In this document: piece by piece, positions 48,541 to 60,367 of the stretch
How positions within the stretch are numbered: the first letter of the stretch is position 1
Layout: each line of letters starts with the position of its first letter
Assembly: GCA_016647705.1 (NCBI GenBank)
Contig: CM028327.1
Coordinates: 41,131,017-41,195,016, forward strand
Length of the DNA stretch: 64,000 nt
Reading direction: 5' to 3'
DNA from: Eucommia ulmoides
Taxonomy: Eukaryota; Streptophyta; Magnoliopsida; Garryales; Eucommiaceae
The notes under the pieces: model-generated
Databases searched by the model: none
The model's input: the letters and a program-made list of their open reading frames with translations, nothing else
Told to the model about the DNA's origin: nothing
Position numbers and translations under genes: made by a program

Positions 48541-49840
48541 TGGTAGCGGAATATTACGTCGCTACTTTCATTGTAAGTGTACGGGTTAAGTTTTATAAAA
48601 TAGTGAATGAGAAGGTTTGTCGTATCCATAGGGATTGGATTAAATTGTCGCTAAGTACCGCCATTATCATAACCGAACTTTATTTAGGCGATAAAAATTG
48701 AGTTTTTGTTTGTATAAATAATATACTAAATTAATAATTAATTAAACTATAATACTAAATATATTATATAAGAATAGATTATCTAGGGATTAACTTCGTT
48801 TACCTATACGTATTTGATCCAATCTAGTTTACATTAACGGTATTCAAATCAATCTAACAATTTAGGTATCGAAAACTCACTCACTACCTCTCCCGAGTAT
48901 AAAGTGAATGAATATGCGACTTCGCGTCAACGCCGAAGTCCTCCTTGAGCATTTATATGACACTTAGTCATATGAGTCTCACCCCAACCTCACGGATTGC
49001 ATACTTTCTAATGCTCTCCCGGGTCATTAGATCGTCACATTGTGTTTAAACCCTAATCGAAATTTGGGGTTACCTCGCCCGAGTTCGAGTTTCAAACCCC
49101 GTATTCTCAAATCAACTATAATATCATAACAATTATATTATGGAGGTAAAAGAATAGAAAACACAATCAAATAAAGATAAACAACCGTTAATGAAACATG
49201 ATTTTACTCAAACAACGTATATTAGTAAACTACATTAATCTCATAGTTAATCAGTGTTTAGCTCTTGGCCATAACCATATATTCAGCAATAATCCATATA
49301 TCCATATTCAAACAACCAAAAACGAGTTAAGAATAAAGAGAGAAACAAGGGAGAATAACCGTTATCTGAAGGTGGCGTTCGTAAAAATTGCTTTGATCTT
49401 GTTTCCTCTTCTCGAATTGTGTTCTTCCTCTTTGATTGGTTGAGAGCTTTTTAGAACACTAAAAAACACTCCCAATATGTTCTAACAAAAGTAAGAATGG
49501 ACCAGGAACAAAAAGGAACAAAAACAAAATATCTAGAAAATATCTAAAACAATTGGCCATTGACCGCTGCAGCGGTGGATCTCACCGCTGCAGCAGTGAG
49601 TGATCAGAAATATTTGAACTCTGTTGTTTCACTGTTGCAGCGGTGGGCTTGACCGTTGCAGCGGTGAAACTGTTGCTCTAACACTTCATCGTTTTTCTAC
49701 TGATTTTCTCGTTTTTCGATCGTTTTGACTCCTAACCCCTGTTTTGAACAAAAATAAATAAAAACGAATTAAAATATTACAAGAATACTTGAAAACTACC
49801 AAATTTGATTTGAAAATAAATAGATAAATTTCACCTATCA
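48541..49840 (-). mobile_element. R3: solo LTR of family R, minus orientation
   Basis: On the minus strand it starts TGATAGGTG (at 49840) and ends CGCTACCA (at 48541), like R2. Flanks are CTTAT (48536-48540) and TTTAT (49841-49845), one mismatch. It aligns with R1 and R2 through the 'gacacgaagtcg' and 'cgggagagc' landmarks. 1300 bp, no coding capacity. Confidence 0.85.
49558..49672 (-). repeat. Palindromic-word cassette in R3 (ACCGCTGCAGCGGT)
   Basis: Four words: one exact 14-base palindrome ACCGCTGCAGCGGT (49563-49576) and three variants at 49584, 49631 and 49652, forming two pairs each with 21-bp offset. It occupies the same relative place as the CCTAGG cassette in R2. Confidence 0.88.
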
Positions 49841-49845
49841 TTTAT

Positions 49846-50636
49846 CAATCAAAACGACAAAGACAATTGCTATTATTTGAATTCCTCGAATAGGCATCGA
49901 ACTAAATCGGAAATATTAAGTTTCTAATATTAATCGAGAATGCAAACAAACTATGATAGTTGGATTTCGAAATCACCATGTGGACTATTAGTTTGCCCTT
50001 TTGTTCAAATTTATTCATTGATATTCTTTTGATTTTGCCATCAAATGAGAAAATGGGTATCGCGAGTTCACTACGTGTTGGGTTAGGGTTTTGGATTTGA
50101 GAGGCAGACAAGGAAGAAAAATAAGTTTCAATATGAAAATGTAATAGTGAGCGGTTATAGTGGGAAAGTGGATTTTCAATTTTTCTTTTTGGAAAATATA
50201 CACCTGATAAAAAATTGCCGAATATAACAATATTGTGAATATTCACAATCGTATGAGTTTTCCTGTAAAAAAATATATAATATTGATATCAGAATGAAAA
50301 ACGTGAATTGTATATTAAAATGATATATATGATATTGGAAACATTTACAATATTGATTTTTTCAGAGATGGTTTGTTACATGATTTGATCCACTTTCCAT
50401 TAATAGTTCGACAACTAAGGATTTTCAAAATGGCATGATTCGTAAATTGTTGAATAAACAAGGTTAATTCATTGATGTAAATAGTCGGCTATTTACTAAA
50501 GTAGTTTCGAGGACTAAAAACTTAATTACACTGGTTAAAGGCTTCTTTTATAGTTTATGCTACTTTGGAGGACTATATAATTTTTTTGTTTGTTTATTTG
50601 GTTAATAAACTATTTATAGGGATAATTCAAGACGTG
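49846..50636. other. AT-rich intergenic sequence
   Basis: Continues the region interrupted by R3. A minus-strand 114-codon frame (49902-50246) has no recognisable domain. No transposon ends are seen. Confidence 0.45.
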
Positions 50637-51630
50637 TATTGGAATATCTAATATTTTCATTAATGCATTATTTATTATTTAGTATTTAGGTCATGTTGAC
50701 TAATTTAATTTTTTTCTTTTATTCCACCATCAATTGTGCGATATTCTTCATAATTTACCCTACTACTATGGTCTATAATGAGGAATATAGAGTCATATTG
50801 TATATAATATATTATATAACAACAAAATATTATCTTACTCTCTAAAAATCTCTTTTGGTATGAGAGCCTAAAAGAGAGAAAAAAAAAGAAAAAAAGGAGA
50901 GGTACAGGGGAAGAGGAAAACCTTATTTCCCCGCGTTGAACTACCTGTCACGGTCAGTGCCTTCTCACGTCAACTACCTTCTTTGTCCAATAGCTTCCAG
51001 AACACCTTGTGGCTACTGCCTTCTCGCGATCACTGTCTTCTCGCGGCAACTACTTAACCACCCCTTGCTTGGTTACCCTGTTGTTTGGCTAATAGCAGTT
51101 TTGTCCTAGTGTGCCGCTCATTTCTCGTTCTATTATTCGGCTAATTGCGACTCCCTTAGCAATAATGTTCAATCGCCTGTTCCTATATCTTGTGCCGGAT
51201 GTACTAGATAACAATCAAGCTTCAATCTTTGTCGTTTAGATAACCGAGTTTGCAATTACCCTCGTCTTGTCTTTGTCATTTTTTTCAACAACCACCTTCT
51301 TCCGTTCTTTCTTGGTACCATCTATCTTCATGGCTATTAAAAAGAAAGAAGATCTCTGGTAAACTCTTATCAAGTTGTGACTCGGAAACATTTTTGGCCT
51401 AATTTGAAGGGGAGTATTGGAATATTTAATATTTTCATTAATGCATTTATTATTTCGTATTTAAGTCATATTAACCAATTTGGCACTATTCATAAGGTGA
51501 TATTTTTTCTTATTTAGTCTACCATTATGATTATATAATGGAAAATCTAGAGTTTTATTATACAAAACATATTACATAATAATAAAATATTCTCTTACTC
51601 CACAAAAATCCTTTTATATATTCTCTATAC
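50637..51630 (+). mobile_element. Element G: TRIM-like short LTR element
   Basis: LTRs of about 215 bp at 50637-50854 and 51416-51630 share 'tattggaatat(c/t)taatatt', 'ttcattaatgcat' and a 'tcttactc' end. A primer site 'ttggtatgagagcc' follows the first LTR, and a purine tract 'gaaggggag' precedes the second. The 560-bp interior is C/T-rich and non-coding. Total size about 1 kb. I found no clear target-site duplication, so the outer borders carry a few bases of doubt. Confidence 0.72.
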
Positions 51631-51699
51631 CATAAAACACACTTTTGAAGTAAAAGTATTTTTTTTTTTTGTTAAATTAATAATTTTGTTTATAAAAAT

Positions 51700-52899
51700 T
51701 AGGACAAAATATATTTTAAACTCTCTAACTATTAATACATTTCTATATAGTCTTTTTAAGTTTATTCGGTTAAGTTTAAACCCTGTAGTTTTAAAATAAC
51801 CTTCTATCAGATTTTTCATTCAAACTAACATAAATTTTATTTTTTTGAGGGATATAACAATATTTTTATTATTTTTTATTTTTCTTTCGTTACTTCTTTC
51901 TTTTTTTCCTTTTCTTTTATTGCCTTCTTCACCAAACACACACTCTCTCTCTCTCTCTCCCTCCCCGGCGCCGGACTGTTTAACATTTGTTTTCCTCATT
52001 TCCATAAGCTAAACGAGCCGTAAAACCCGATTACAAGATCAGCAATCGGAGAAACTTTTGACTTCAATGAAACTGAATTTCATATCTAACTCATTCTCAA
52101 GAGGCATTCATTTAGAAAATCTTTTTGTTCCTAAATTAACTGACATAACTACAAACAATACAGCTGATCGACATAAAAAGCACAAACATCTGCCAAATCA
52201 ACAATGCTAACACCTTCTGAAAACCCTAATTAAGCATGTTAGCATTCAAATTAAAGCACAATCGAGAAATCAAACAATTCATTACATCAAACACAACAAA
52301 TAGATGGACAGCAGGGGTGGGAGAAAGTCTTACACCGCGGCCGGAGTGATGAGAAGAAGAAGAACCGGAAGAGAATAGCTTGGAAGAGGCGTCATCATGA
52401 ACGGAGTCAGCCACAGGTATCAGAAGTTCACGATCTCTCTCCCTACTACCACCTCCCATCACCATTGCCGACTTCACATCGCCCATTACCCATTCCGTAG
52501 ATAATTCAACCCCTCTCTCCGCGGATTTCATCGGAAGACTCAGCGCACCTCTCTCTCTCTAACTTTTGCAATATTTATTTATTTTTAATTTTATGAAAAA
52601 CTGTTGGGTATGTGCAATGCTGGGTGTCGCATCTTCTGTTAAACAAAGGGTGTCCATGTGTGTCCGGCGGCGGGAGAGGGAGAGGGAGGGAGGGAGAAAG
52701 AGAGAGAGAGAGGTGGGTTCGGTCAAGAATGCAAGAAAAAAGGAAAAAAAAGAAGAATAAAAATAGTAAAAATACCGTTATACCTCTTAAAAAATGAAAA
52801 TTCTGTTAGTTTGAATGAAAAATATAATAGAATGACTTTTTAAAACTATCTTTATACTTAGAAAGTTCAAAGTGAAACGAATAAATTTAAGTGTGCTAA
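51700..52899. mobile_element. Element M: probable Pack-MULE carrying a LIKE-COV gene fragment
   Basis: The left arm (51700-51955) and the right arm (about 52660-52899) are inverted copies: 'ttcattcaaactaacat' on the left against 'gttagtttgaatgaaa' on the right, and a GA/CT-rich block follows inward on each side. The arms resemble the ends of the foldback element at 31726. The middle (about 51965-52600) is GC-richer, unique and contains a host-like exon with splice donor. The outer right end seems cut by copia F. A Mutator-like element that captured a genomic gene piece fits best. Confidence 0.65.
52336..52531 (-). pseudogene. Captured first exon of a LIKE-COV (LCV) membrane-protein gene
   Basis: On the minus strand the frame includes 'MGDVKSAMVM' and 'RDRELLIPVADSVHDDASS' then a Ser-rich run and 'HHSGR', which matches my recollection of the amino terminus of plant LIKE-COV proteins, relatives of CONTINUOUS VASCULAR RING. 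It is followed by GTGTAAG, a good 5' splice site, and the reading frame ends soon after within the presumed intron. The membrane segments of the family are absent, so this is an exon fragment. Intron sequence retained next to it shows a DNA-level capture, not a retrocopy. The ATG at 52486 is the likely original start; 52531 is an upstream in-frame ATG. Confidence 0.55.
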
Positions 52900-53335
52900 T
52901 GTAATAATGGGCTTGGTCCATTTGACTCATTAGGGCAAAATTCTAATCCCATTTCCCCTATAAATATTTATATATAGCGTTGTATTCTTTGTATCTCTTT
53001 CTCATAATATTAATATATGATTCATTCTCTCACTTTTCCATTATCTTAACTTGGTATCAGAGCAAGTCTTTCCTGAACTTGTTTTCCCTAAAATTTTCAC
53101 AATCTTAAAGCTTCCGCCGCCGCCATCATTATTCAACTGAGACTTTATCACCACTGCTTCATCCCCACTCTGGTATCAACACACACCACACCACCATCTT
53201 TATCTTGCAGAGACAACACAACGCCACCAAAGCCACCGCCACCGGACCACCAAAGCCACCGCGACCGAACTAAAGCCACCACCACCGGCCTCAAATGCGT
53301 GTTACTTATACTGATCAGGTTTCTATTTCCCATCT

Positions 53336-54190
53336 TTCTATTCCTGACACGTATTTGATTCCGAAACTTACCTTAAATCTATTGTCTGTTGGATAACTTT
53401 GTGAATTGGAATTTGAAGTCATATTTTCTAATAGTGGTTGTTATGTACAAGATCCTCAAACATGAGAAACTCTTGGGATTGGTCGTAAGGTTGGACACCT
53501 ATTTGAACTTACCAGTTTGCACCTTCCATCTCCAACTCCATCACCACCACAACCACATGTTCCTTCATTAATCTGTGCAACCTCATCACCACCGCCAGCA
53601 TCATCTTCCTCATCCTCATCATTATCTCTACAACCATCATCATTTCTCTCATTATCCCAAATTTGACATGCTCGTTTGGGCCACACTTCATCTAGCTGAC
53701 TCAAATCGCTTGTCTCTAGCAGTCAGTTAGGATCAGTTCAACATGAGTCCTTCAAATGTATCAATTGCCAACTTGCAAAACAACAAGCCCTACCTTTCAA
53801 AGAGAGTTAGTCTATTTCCCTTGCACCCTTTGATCTAATTTATTCTGATATTTGGGGACCTTCTTCTCATACCTCGATGAGTGGTTGTCGTTACTTTGTT
53901 ATCTTTGTGGATGACTACTTTCGATATACATGGTTGTTTAACATCGATCCAAACTATTCTAAATATATTCTGAGTTTTTCTCTATGGTTCAAACACAATT
54001 TTTTAGAAATATCAAAGTTTTTCGCTTAGATAATGCAATGGAATACAAGGATCGTACTTTTCTTAACATGCTTCACAAAAATAGCACGCTCCCTCATCAC
54101 TTGTGTCCTAGTACATCCCAACAAAATGGATGAGCTGAACGCAAACATAGACATATTCTTAATATAGTTCGTGATCTCCTCATTTCTTCA
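53336..54190 (+). pseudogene. Element F protease-to-integrase remnant
   Basis: The first part carries text like 'LIPKLTLNLLSVG' and 'GLVVRLDTYLNLP', the usual protease/GAG-pre-integrase segment of copia. From about 53700 the integrase core appears with 'LIYSDIWGPS' and 'FVIFVDDYFRYTWLF'. It ends at the C2 insertion point. Broken. Confidence 0.65.
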
Positions 54191-54195
54191 TCATG

Positions 54196-54633
54196 TGTAA
54201 GACCTCGATTTCCTGGAGACAAATAGTTTTGGTTGCATTTTTATAATATTTCAAAAATGGCAGGAAGGATTTTGAAAACAAAGATGTAATTTAAAAAGTT
54301 AGGGGACCAAATGGTAAACTTTCAAAAATATTAAAATAAAATTTTGTTTTAATTCATAAACTTAACTAAAATGAAGGGGGTTTAAGTGCAATTATATATA
54401 CATACTATAATTATAGGAAGAGAAATGGTGGAGATGAGGATCGGGCCCTTAATACCCTAACTTCCGCGCATGTATAGTTATTAGCCGCATTTAACATTTA
54501 GGAAAAAATGAGGTAGGATGTGTTATTTTGAAATAAAGGGGTGGATTTATGATTTTAAGAAAAATTAAAAACTTGGATGGGGATTTAAATAAAGAACTTA
54601 AAGGAACTAGGGGATGGTTAATGTAAATAAAAG

Positions 54634-54668
<35 letters not shown>

Positions 54669-56889
54669 GCAATGACCGCCGGTGGGAGCTAGAGACGCAG
54701 AGAACCGGACGGAGGCTTGACATGGCACGCTAGGATCAAACGCAACCACCCAATTCATGCATACATAAGCAATTCACTCATGTAAGAATGATCGAGAAGG
54801 AAGAAAACCGAGGGAAATCTGAGAAAAAAAAAATGGGAGAGAGAAAGAAGGCGTCGTTGTTCATCGGCGGTGACGTCGGTTGTACGGTCGGGCATGGCAT
54901 GATTCGTCCGTTCAATCCAGTCCGGGTGTGGGTATGTTTTATTTGTTCATTCGACGGTTGTGGGTGGACGGTCGTTGACAGCGAGACGGTGTATATCGGT
55001 ATCGTCGACAGCGGAGTGGTCGATTGTTCCGGTGGTAGGTGTTTGTCGTCGACCGGTCGTTGGGTATGTGTTCGTCGTTCAGCTGGTGTGCGCGCACGTG
55101 TGTAATCGTCGTTGTCCATCCGGCCGTGTATGTGTGTGGGTGTCCTGTTCATCCGGCCGTATATGGGTGTGTGTGTCATGTTGATCCAACCGTGTGTATG
55201 TGTGTATACTGTTCACCTGACGTGGGTATGTGTGGGTGACCGTCGGTTTGGTCGATGAGTGTGTGTGAGGACGTGGGTGGACAAGAGGTGGTCGCCGGTG
55301 GTCGGTGAAGGAGGAGGGAGAAAGTGGTCGGCGGCAGACACGGTCGAAAGAAGGAAGAAGAACAGAAACAGTAGACGCAAAGAAGAAAGAAAAAAAAAAG
55401 AAAAAAAAAAAAAAAGAGGGGAAATTGCAGAAACCACCCTAGGAAAAATCCAAAACCCATCTTGTGGTTGCCAAATGTTTCGGAAACAGGTGAAACTTCG
55501 ATCGATTATTAATTCTCGTTAAATTAAATTCTAGTTAGTGTTACAAATCCTAAAATCATAATAATTTCGTGATGATTAATTAATTTTAAGTACGTGGTAC
55601 ATAAAATTAGTAACGATTCGATATATAGGGTCTGCATTGCATGATTAGGATGTTTTAGATAAGATATTAATTTGGACTCTGCCACTATTAGGTTCGCAGG
55701 CACTGGCGTCCGGATAGAGCGCGGTCAGTGTTAGTTTTGCAAAACGGATATTGAGGTGAGTGTACTGTCTTCTTGCCGAACTATTTTCTATGAATATACA
55801 TGATGAAACATGTGACTATTTAAACTATATGAATTTATAAATGATATGGATCAAGCAGTATTTGAGTGAGTTGGTAAACTGGATTTTTCGGAAGATTTCG
55901 ATGGTTTTCGGAAAGAAGTTGAAAAAAAAAATTTGTTGGTTTCGGTGAAATCAGACGGTGTTTTTCTAACGAAGAATAGAAAATATCTATTTTTCTAAAA
56001 AGGTCGGGTTTTCTATAAATAAAAAGGGGGAAAAAGTGATTGTGATAAAATTAGACGTTTTCTTTAAAAGAAGGTATGAAATATGATTTTTGGATTTCAA
56101 TGTTGGTGTTGAGGAAAAGAGATAGACGTGGTAATTTGATGATGTTGAGTAAACGATATTTATTGAGTTGTGATTTGATGATGCTGTATTTGATTTTGAC
56201 GATGCTATAGTTGTTTCTCCCCGTAAGGGATGTGGATTATATCTCTTCCCAAAAAGGGGTGTGGATATTTCGTAGGAAGGCATTCCTACGGATGTTATGG
56301 TACTGTTGTAACTCCTGATCGTGAGGTTAAAACGATCACTAGGGCTGGCCAGTGTGTGTGTGCTAAAGGTGTGTGTTTGAGATTGGTGCTTGAGATGTGG
56401 TGTTTTACGTATATTGATTGATTTGATATTATTTATTATGATGATTGGTATGATTTTATACTAAGATGGATTTGGCTGGAACTTATCTATATCGCTTATT
56501 TCCATTACTTATATACCTGTGCTTGATCCATACTAAATTGTGGAAATATTTAGAACGTATTGATATTTTAGAAAAAAATATTTTACTAAGAAGGCAGTAC
56601 ACTCGTAGGTACAACAGCTAGGAGTCGGTCCCCTACTGGCACTAGGTAGAGCTATGTGATGGAGTCAGGTGGACGATTGAGAGAAACTATCAAAGGCGAA
56701 CCTAAGAAAATTCATGGATGAACACTTTTAATTAGAAAAACTTTGGGCCTGGTGTGCCCCCATAATAGATATATGTATCATACAGTGGGTGTATTTTATT
56801 TTATTAAATTGGGTTATTTGGGGATTGGTGATGTCATGTCGTAGTCACGCTAGCCCCGGAATGATGAGTATCTGGGACGGGTTGTGGCA
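54196..56889 (+). mobile_element. C2: solo LTR of family C in copia F
   Basis: It starts TGTAAGACC and ends GGTTGTGGCA with the perfect duplication TCATG (54191-54195 and 56890-56894). At 2694 bp it is the uninterrupted reference for the family. It holds a (TA)n run (about 54632-54664), a GT-rich tract with repeated 'catccggccgt' phrases (about 55115-55240) and lacks both the CCTAGG cassette and the long minisatellites of C1 and C3. No coding sequence. Confidence 0.9.
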
Positions 56890-56894
56890 TCATG

Positions 56895-57640
56895 TCCTGG
56901 GCGTTTTTGGGGTGATGCTGCCTTCACAACCGTCTATATAATAAACCGTGTCCCTTCTGCTACAATCCAAAACCAGTCTCCATTTGGGTGCCTTTTCGGT
57001 AAACCTCTCAATTACTCTGAACTCAGAGTCTTTGGTTGCGCTTGTTTTGTTCTTCTCAAACCACATGAACACAATAAAGTGGAACCAAGGGCTTGTCTGT
57101 GTTGTTTTATTGGATATGGCATTGAACATAAAGGGTATCGGTGCTGAGATCCCATTTTTAAAATACTTCGTATCTCGTGACATGTCATTTTTTTGGAACA
57201 TCAAATATTTTCTTCCTTACGGTCATTTGACATGTTAACCCTCACCAACTTCATATTCTTTATTGATCCATCAATTGAGTTATTTTCAGATAATACAGTT
57301 TCAGGTACTGTTGAGTTTACTCCAGTACCACTAGTTGAGCCCAACCCTGACCCTTATGTTAAGTCTACCCTAGAACCACCAGTTGAACCCACTCCAGAAC
57401 CACCAGCTGATCTCACCCTTCCAACTCCAGTGACCATGCCTGAGACTTCTCATGTGACCGACGATCCTGCATCGCCTTCCTTTGAGACCTACGCCCCAGA
57501 TCACCCTTGCCGCTCTACCAGGGTAACTCATCCTCCATATTACCTTTCTGATTTTCATTATTTTTCCACTACACTTCACCTGCATGAACCTCAATACTAT
57601 AAGGATGCTAGTACTAATCTTCTTTGGTAGAAAGCAATGG
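56895..57640 (+). pseudogene. Element F distal integrase and Pro-rich linker remnant
   Basis: Integrase continues with 'WGDAAFTTVYIINRVPS', 'LFGKPLNYSELRVFGCACF' and 'CFIGYG'. The following segment (about 57280-57500) is Pro/Glu/Thr-rich with repeated 'PEPPVEPTPEPP' before 'HPCRSTRVTHPPYYLSDFH', the usual copia lead-in to RT. Broken. Confidence 0.8.
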
Positions 57641-58190
57641 ACGAAGAACTTCAGGCCCTTGCCAAAACTCATACTTGGGATATTGTTGATCTGCCCCCTG
57701 GAAAAACTCTTATTGGGTGCAAATGGGTGTTTAAGATCAAGACGCTTTATGATGGCTCTGTTGAATGATATAAAGTCCGACTTGTTGCCAAGGGATTTAC
57801 TCAGGAATATGGCATTGACTATGAAAAGACGTTTGCTCTAGTAGCGAGGCTAACATCTGTTCGTACACTTCTTGTCATTGTCACCATTTGAAAATGGACT
57901 CTCTTTCAAATGGATGTCAAAAAATCATTTCTCAATGGCGATCTTCTTGAGGAAATCTATATGTATACCCCTCCCGGCTGGGCTGCCCCTCGAAATAACG
58001 TTTGTCTCCTTCGCCGTGCTCTATATGATTTTAAACAAGCTCCACGTGCCTGATTTGCCAAATTCAGCACTACTATTCATCAGTTTGGGTTCACACCTAG
58101 TGCTCATGATTCAACTCTATTTATTCATCATACTGCCAAAGATATTATATTTCTTTTACTGTATGTGGATGATATGGTTCAAAACTTAAA
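57634..58190 (+). pseudogene. Element F reverse transcriptase remnant (partial)
   Basis: Shows 'MDEELQALAKTHTWDIVDLPPGK', '[19 protein letters not shown]', 'MDVKKSFLNGDLLEEIYM' and ends at 'LLYVDDM', the catalytic block. The remaining RT and RNase H are not visible in the window. Broken. Confidence 0.8.
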
Positions 58191-58224
58191 ACTGATAAAC
58201 ATCTTATCCACATGAATTTGTTTA

Positions 58225-58622
58225 GGGTGCATTTATTTAGGTAAAAAAAAATGGATAAGAAAATAAAAAAGAAATAAGATGAAAAATGAGGAAAAAAAAA
58301 CTTGTTTGGTATGGATGAAACATAGGAGAAAAGAAAATAAGAAGAAAAATGCATAATTTTCTAAGCAAACATTAATTTGGGAAGAAAAAATAAAAGAAGA
58401 TGAGGAACAATTTCTCAAAATGAGAGAAAAAATATAATTATACCATTAATAATACATTTTTTAATTTATCTTTGCAATATGAGAGTAAAATAGTGAATTA
58501 TATTAAAGTGAATTATTTTTCTTTTCTAACTAAACAACATTAGAGAAAACAATTTCGTTTCACAATGAATAAAAAATATTATCTTCTCATTTTTTTTTCC
58601 TTCCTTCCAACCAAACATACCC
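58225..58622. mobile_element. Harbinger-like MITE
   Basis: Ends are inverted repeats GGGTGCATTTA on the left and GGGTATGTTTGGTTGG read inward from the right, flanked by TTA (58222-58224) and TAA (58623-58625). The interior is AT-rich. The TAA on the right is shared with the next element. The two flanks are not identical, so the class is likely but not proven. Confidence 0.6.
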
Positions 58623-58625
58623 TAA

Positions 58626-60367
58626 GGTTGCGTTTGGTACATGGGATTTGGCTCGGGATTGGAATGGCTTCAGGAATGACCATTCATTTCTTGCGTTTGG
58701 TAGGTGTGATTGGTTTATATTCTCATTCCTAGGTATTCACTAATCCCACAACTTGTGAGATAAGTCATTCCTAAATTAAATTAGGTATTGGGTAATCCTA
58801 GGATTAAAATCACTTACCAAACGTCCCGATCGATCCTCCATTCATTCGTGAAATTCATCTCACTTTCGTGAGCGACTGAGCGAAAAAGAGGGAGCCTTCA
58901 TCAATTTCACCTCCATGGCCAAGCCATCGAGCTCAAGCCTTTCACTCATTAACACTATCCTTTGAGCCTTCACTAGATCTTTCATTCGTGAGCAACGATT
59001 CGGTCTTCGAGCTCGAGGGAAAGAGACTTCATTCGTGAGCCATCGATTCAGTCTTCGAGCTTGAAATCAATTTAATCTTTAGTCATCAATTTCACCTTCA
59101 TCGTCTTCATCGATTTATAAGCAACTGAGCTACTTCAGTTGTTGATTTCATTTGTGACCGACTGAACGGCTGAGCTCGATTCAAAGCCTCCATTGATTTC
59201 ATCTTTATCGCTCTCAACAAATTCCTTCGCAGGTAATTTTATGCCAATTTTGCTATTTTAATTATTTGGATTTCATTTGCTATTTCATCGGCTACCAGTT
59301 TGGGTTTGATTTATTGACATGAATCATAGATTCATAGTTTTATTTGAATGTTTGCCTACCAATTGTTCGATAAAATGTTTGAGAGGATCATAGATTTCAG
59401 TTTGTTATTTATGTTTTCTAGATTTCAATTTCATTTGCATTTGAATCATAGATTTTTGCAATTTTATTATCTGGGTTTGCTATTTTATAGCCTATGAATG
59501 AATCTGTGCATATTCATAGTTTTGTTTCTTGTTTCGTTGAATTATAATTTGCTTTGATATGAATGTAACTTTAGTTCATAGTTCACAGTTCCCCCAACCT
59601 TTCTTCACGAATGATTTTGTAGTTTGCACTTTATTCTGTTGGGAATAACTATGATCTTTCTTTACCCAAACTATCTTCACCAGTGAGTTTTATATATATT
59701 TATAATTTTAGAGAGACTTCAGATTCTTTAATGGGTTCGTTAAGTAGTTATTCCATTCTATTTTGCCTATTCAATTTAAGACATCATGAACTCAAGGAGT
59801 ATCCATTTATCTGTCTATTTTTCAAATTACTTTATACATACATATATAAGGGCTAAGTGCACTTTACTTGACTTGTAGTTTATGGGTTTAATTTCATATT
59901 TTACTTTTCTCAGTCTCTTTCATTTGATTTCGGGGTTCTCTTCTTGCTTCTTCATGACTAAGATATATTTAGGCCTGTTTGTTTAACTTTTCGATAATTG
60001 TTTTCTGCTTTTTTTTTTTTAAAAAAAAAATAGAAAATACAACAATTTCTCTTCGAAACACACAATTCAAAAAAACTTCTACAAAATAATTTCACAATAC
60101 TCAATCTATCACATTGCCTATTTTTAATATAGTACTTTTTTTTTCCTTAAAGTTTTCTTTCAGGTATTCCTTCTCCAATTTGTTAGGTAGTATTTTGCAT
60201 CTAGTTTATGGCTCGTCTAAGTTTAGCAAGGAAGATGGAAATTATAAGTAGAAAAAAATTGGGGATTTTATTTGCATGGTGGATGAATATCGTGTATCCA
60301 ATAATTTTTTTTTATTTTTTTTTTTACATTTTAACGGCCGCTGTTGTATGTTACCGTGCAAGTAGAA
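58626..60367 (+). mobile_element. J: 5' part of a PIF/Harbinger-type DNA transposon
   Basis: It starts after TAA with GGTTGCGTTTGGTACATGGG, an end typical of plant Harbinger elements, followed by subterminal copies of 'tgcgtttggta' and its complement. A 1.4-kb leader with a possible intron leads to an ORF start at 60208. The element is interrupted at 60368 by C3, and the rest, including the DDE catalytic domain, must lie beyond the window. Confidence 0.45.
60208..60367 (+). pseudogene. Amino-terminal fragment of a Harbinger-type transposase (tentative)
   Basis: The frame starts MARLSLARKMEIISRKK, followed by a hydrophobic segment of about 35 residues rich in Phe/Ile/Tyr and then 'CYRASR'. 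Plant Harbinger DDE transposases often begin with a basic stretch and a hydrophobic segment before 'YRR'-like text, which suggests this identity. No catalytic residue is present because the coding sequence is cut by LTR C3. It could also be an unrelated frame. Confidence 0.35.

Larger units (their letters stand above)
52900..58200 (+). mobile_element. Element F: degenerate Ty1/copia retrotransposon, split by C2
   Basis: A short 5' LTR candidate (52900-53050, TGTAATAATGGG start, TATA-like 'cctataaatatt') is followed at 53051 by the perfect primer site 'ttggtatcagagca'. Downstream come gag/protease-like text, integrase, C2 (54196-56889), the distal integrase and RT. Recognisable RT stops near 58190, next to a MITE at 58225; the rest may lie beyond the nested insertions and outside the window. 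Broken in more than five places. Confidence 0.75.

Noticed and set aside
54788-55522. Several overlapping frames of 66-133 codons on both strands
   Set aside because: They translate the GT-rich and purine-rich parts of solo LTR C2, which is non-coding.
57370-57672. Minus-strand 100-codon frame
   Set aside because: Shadow of the Pro-rich linker and RT remnant of copia F on the plus strand.
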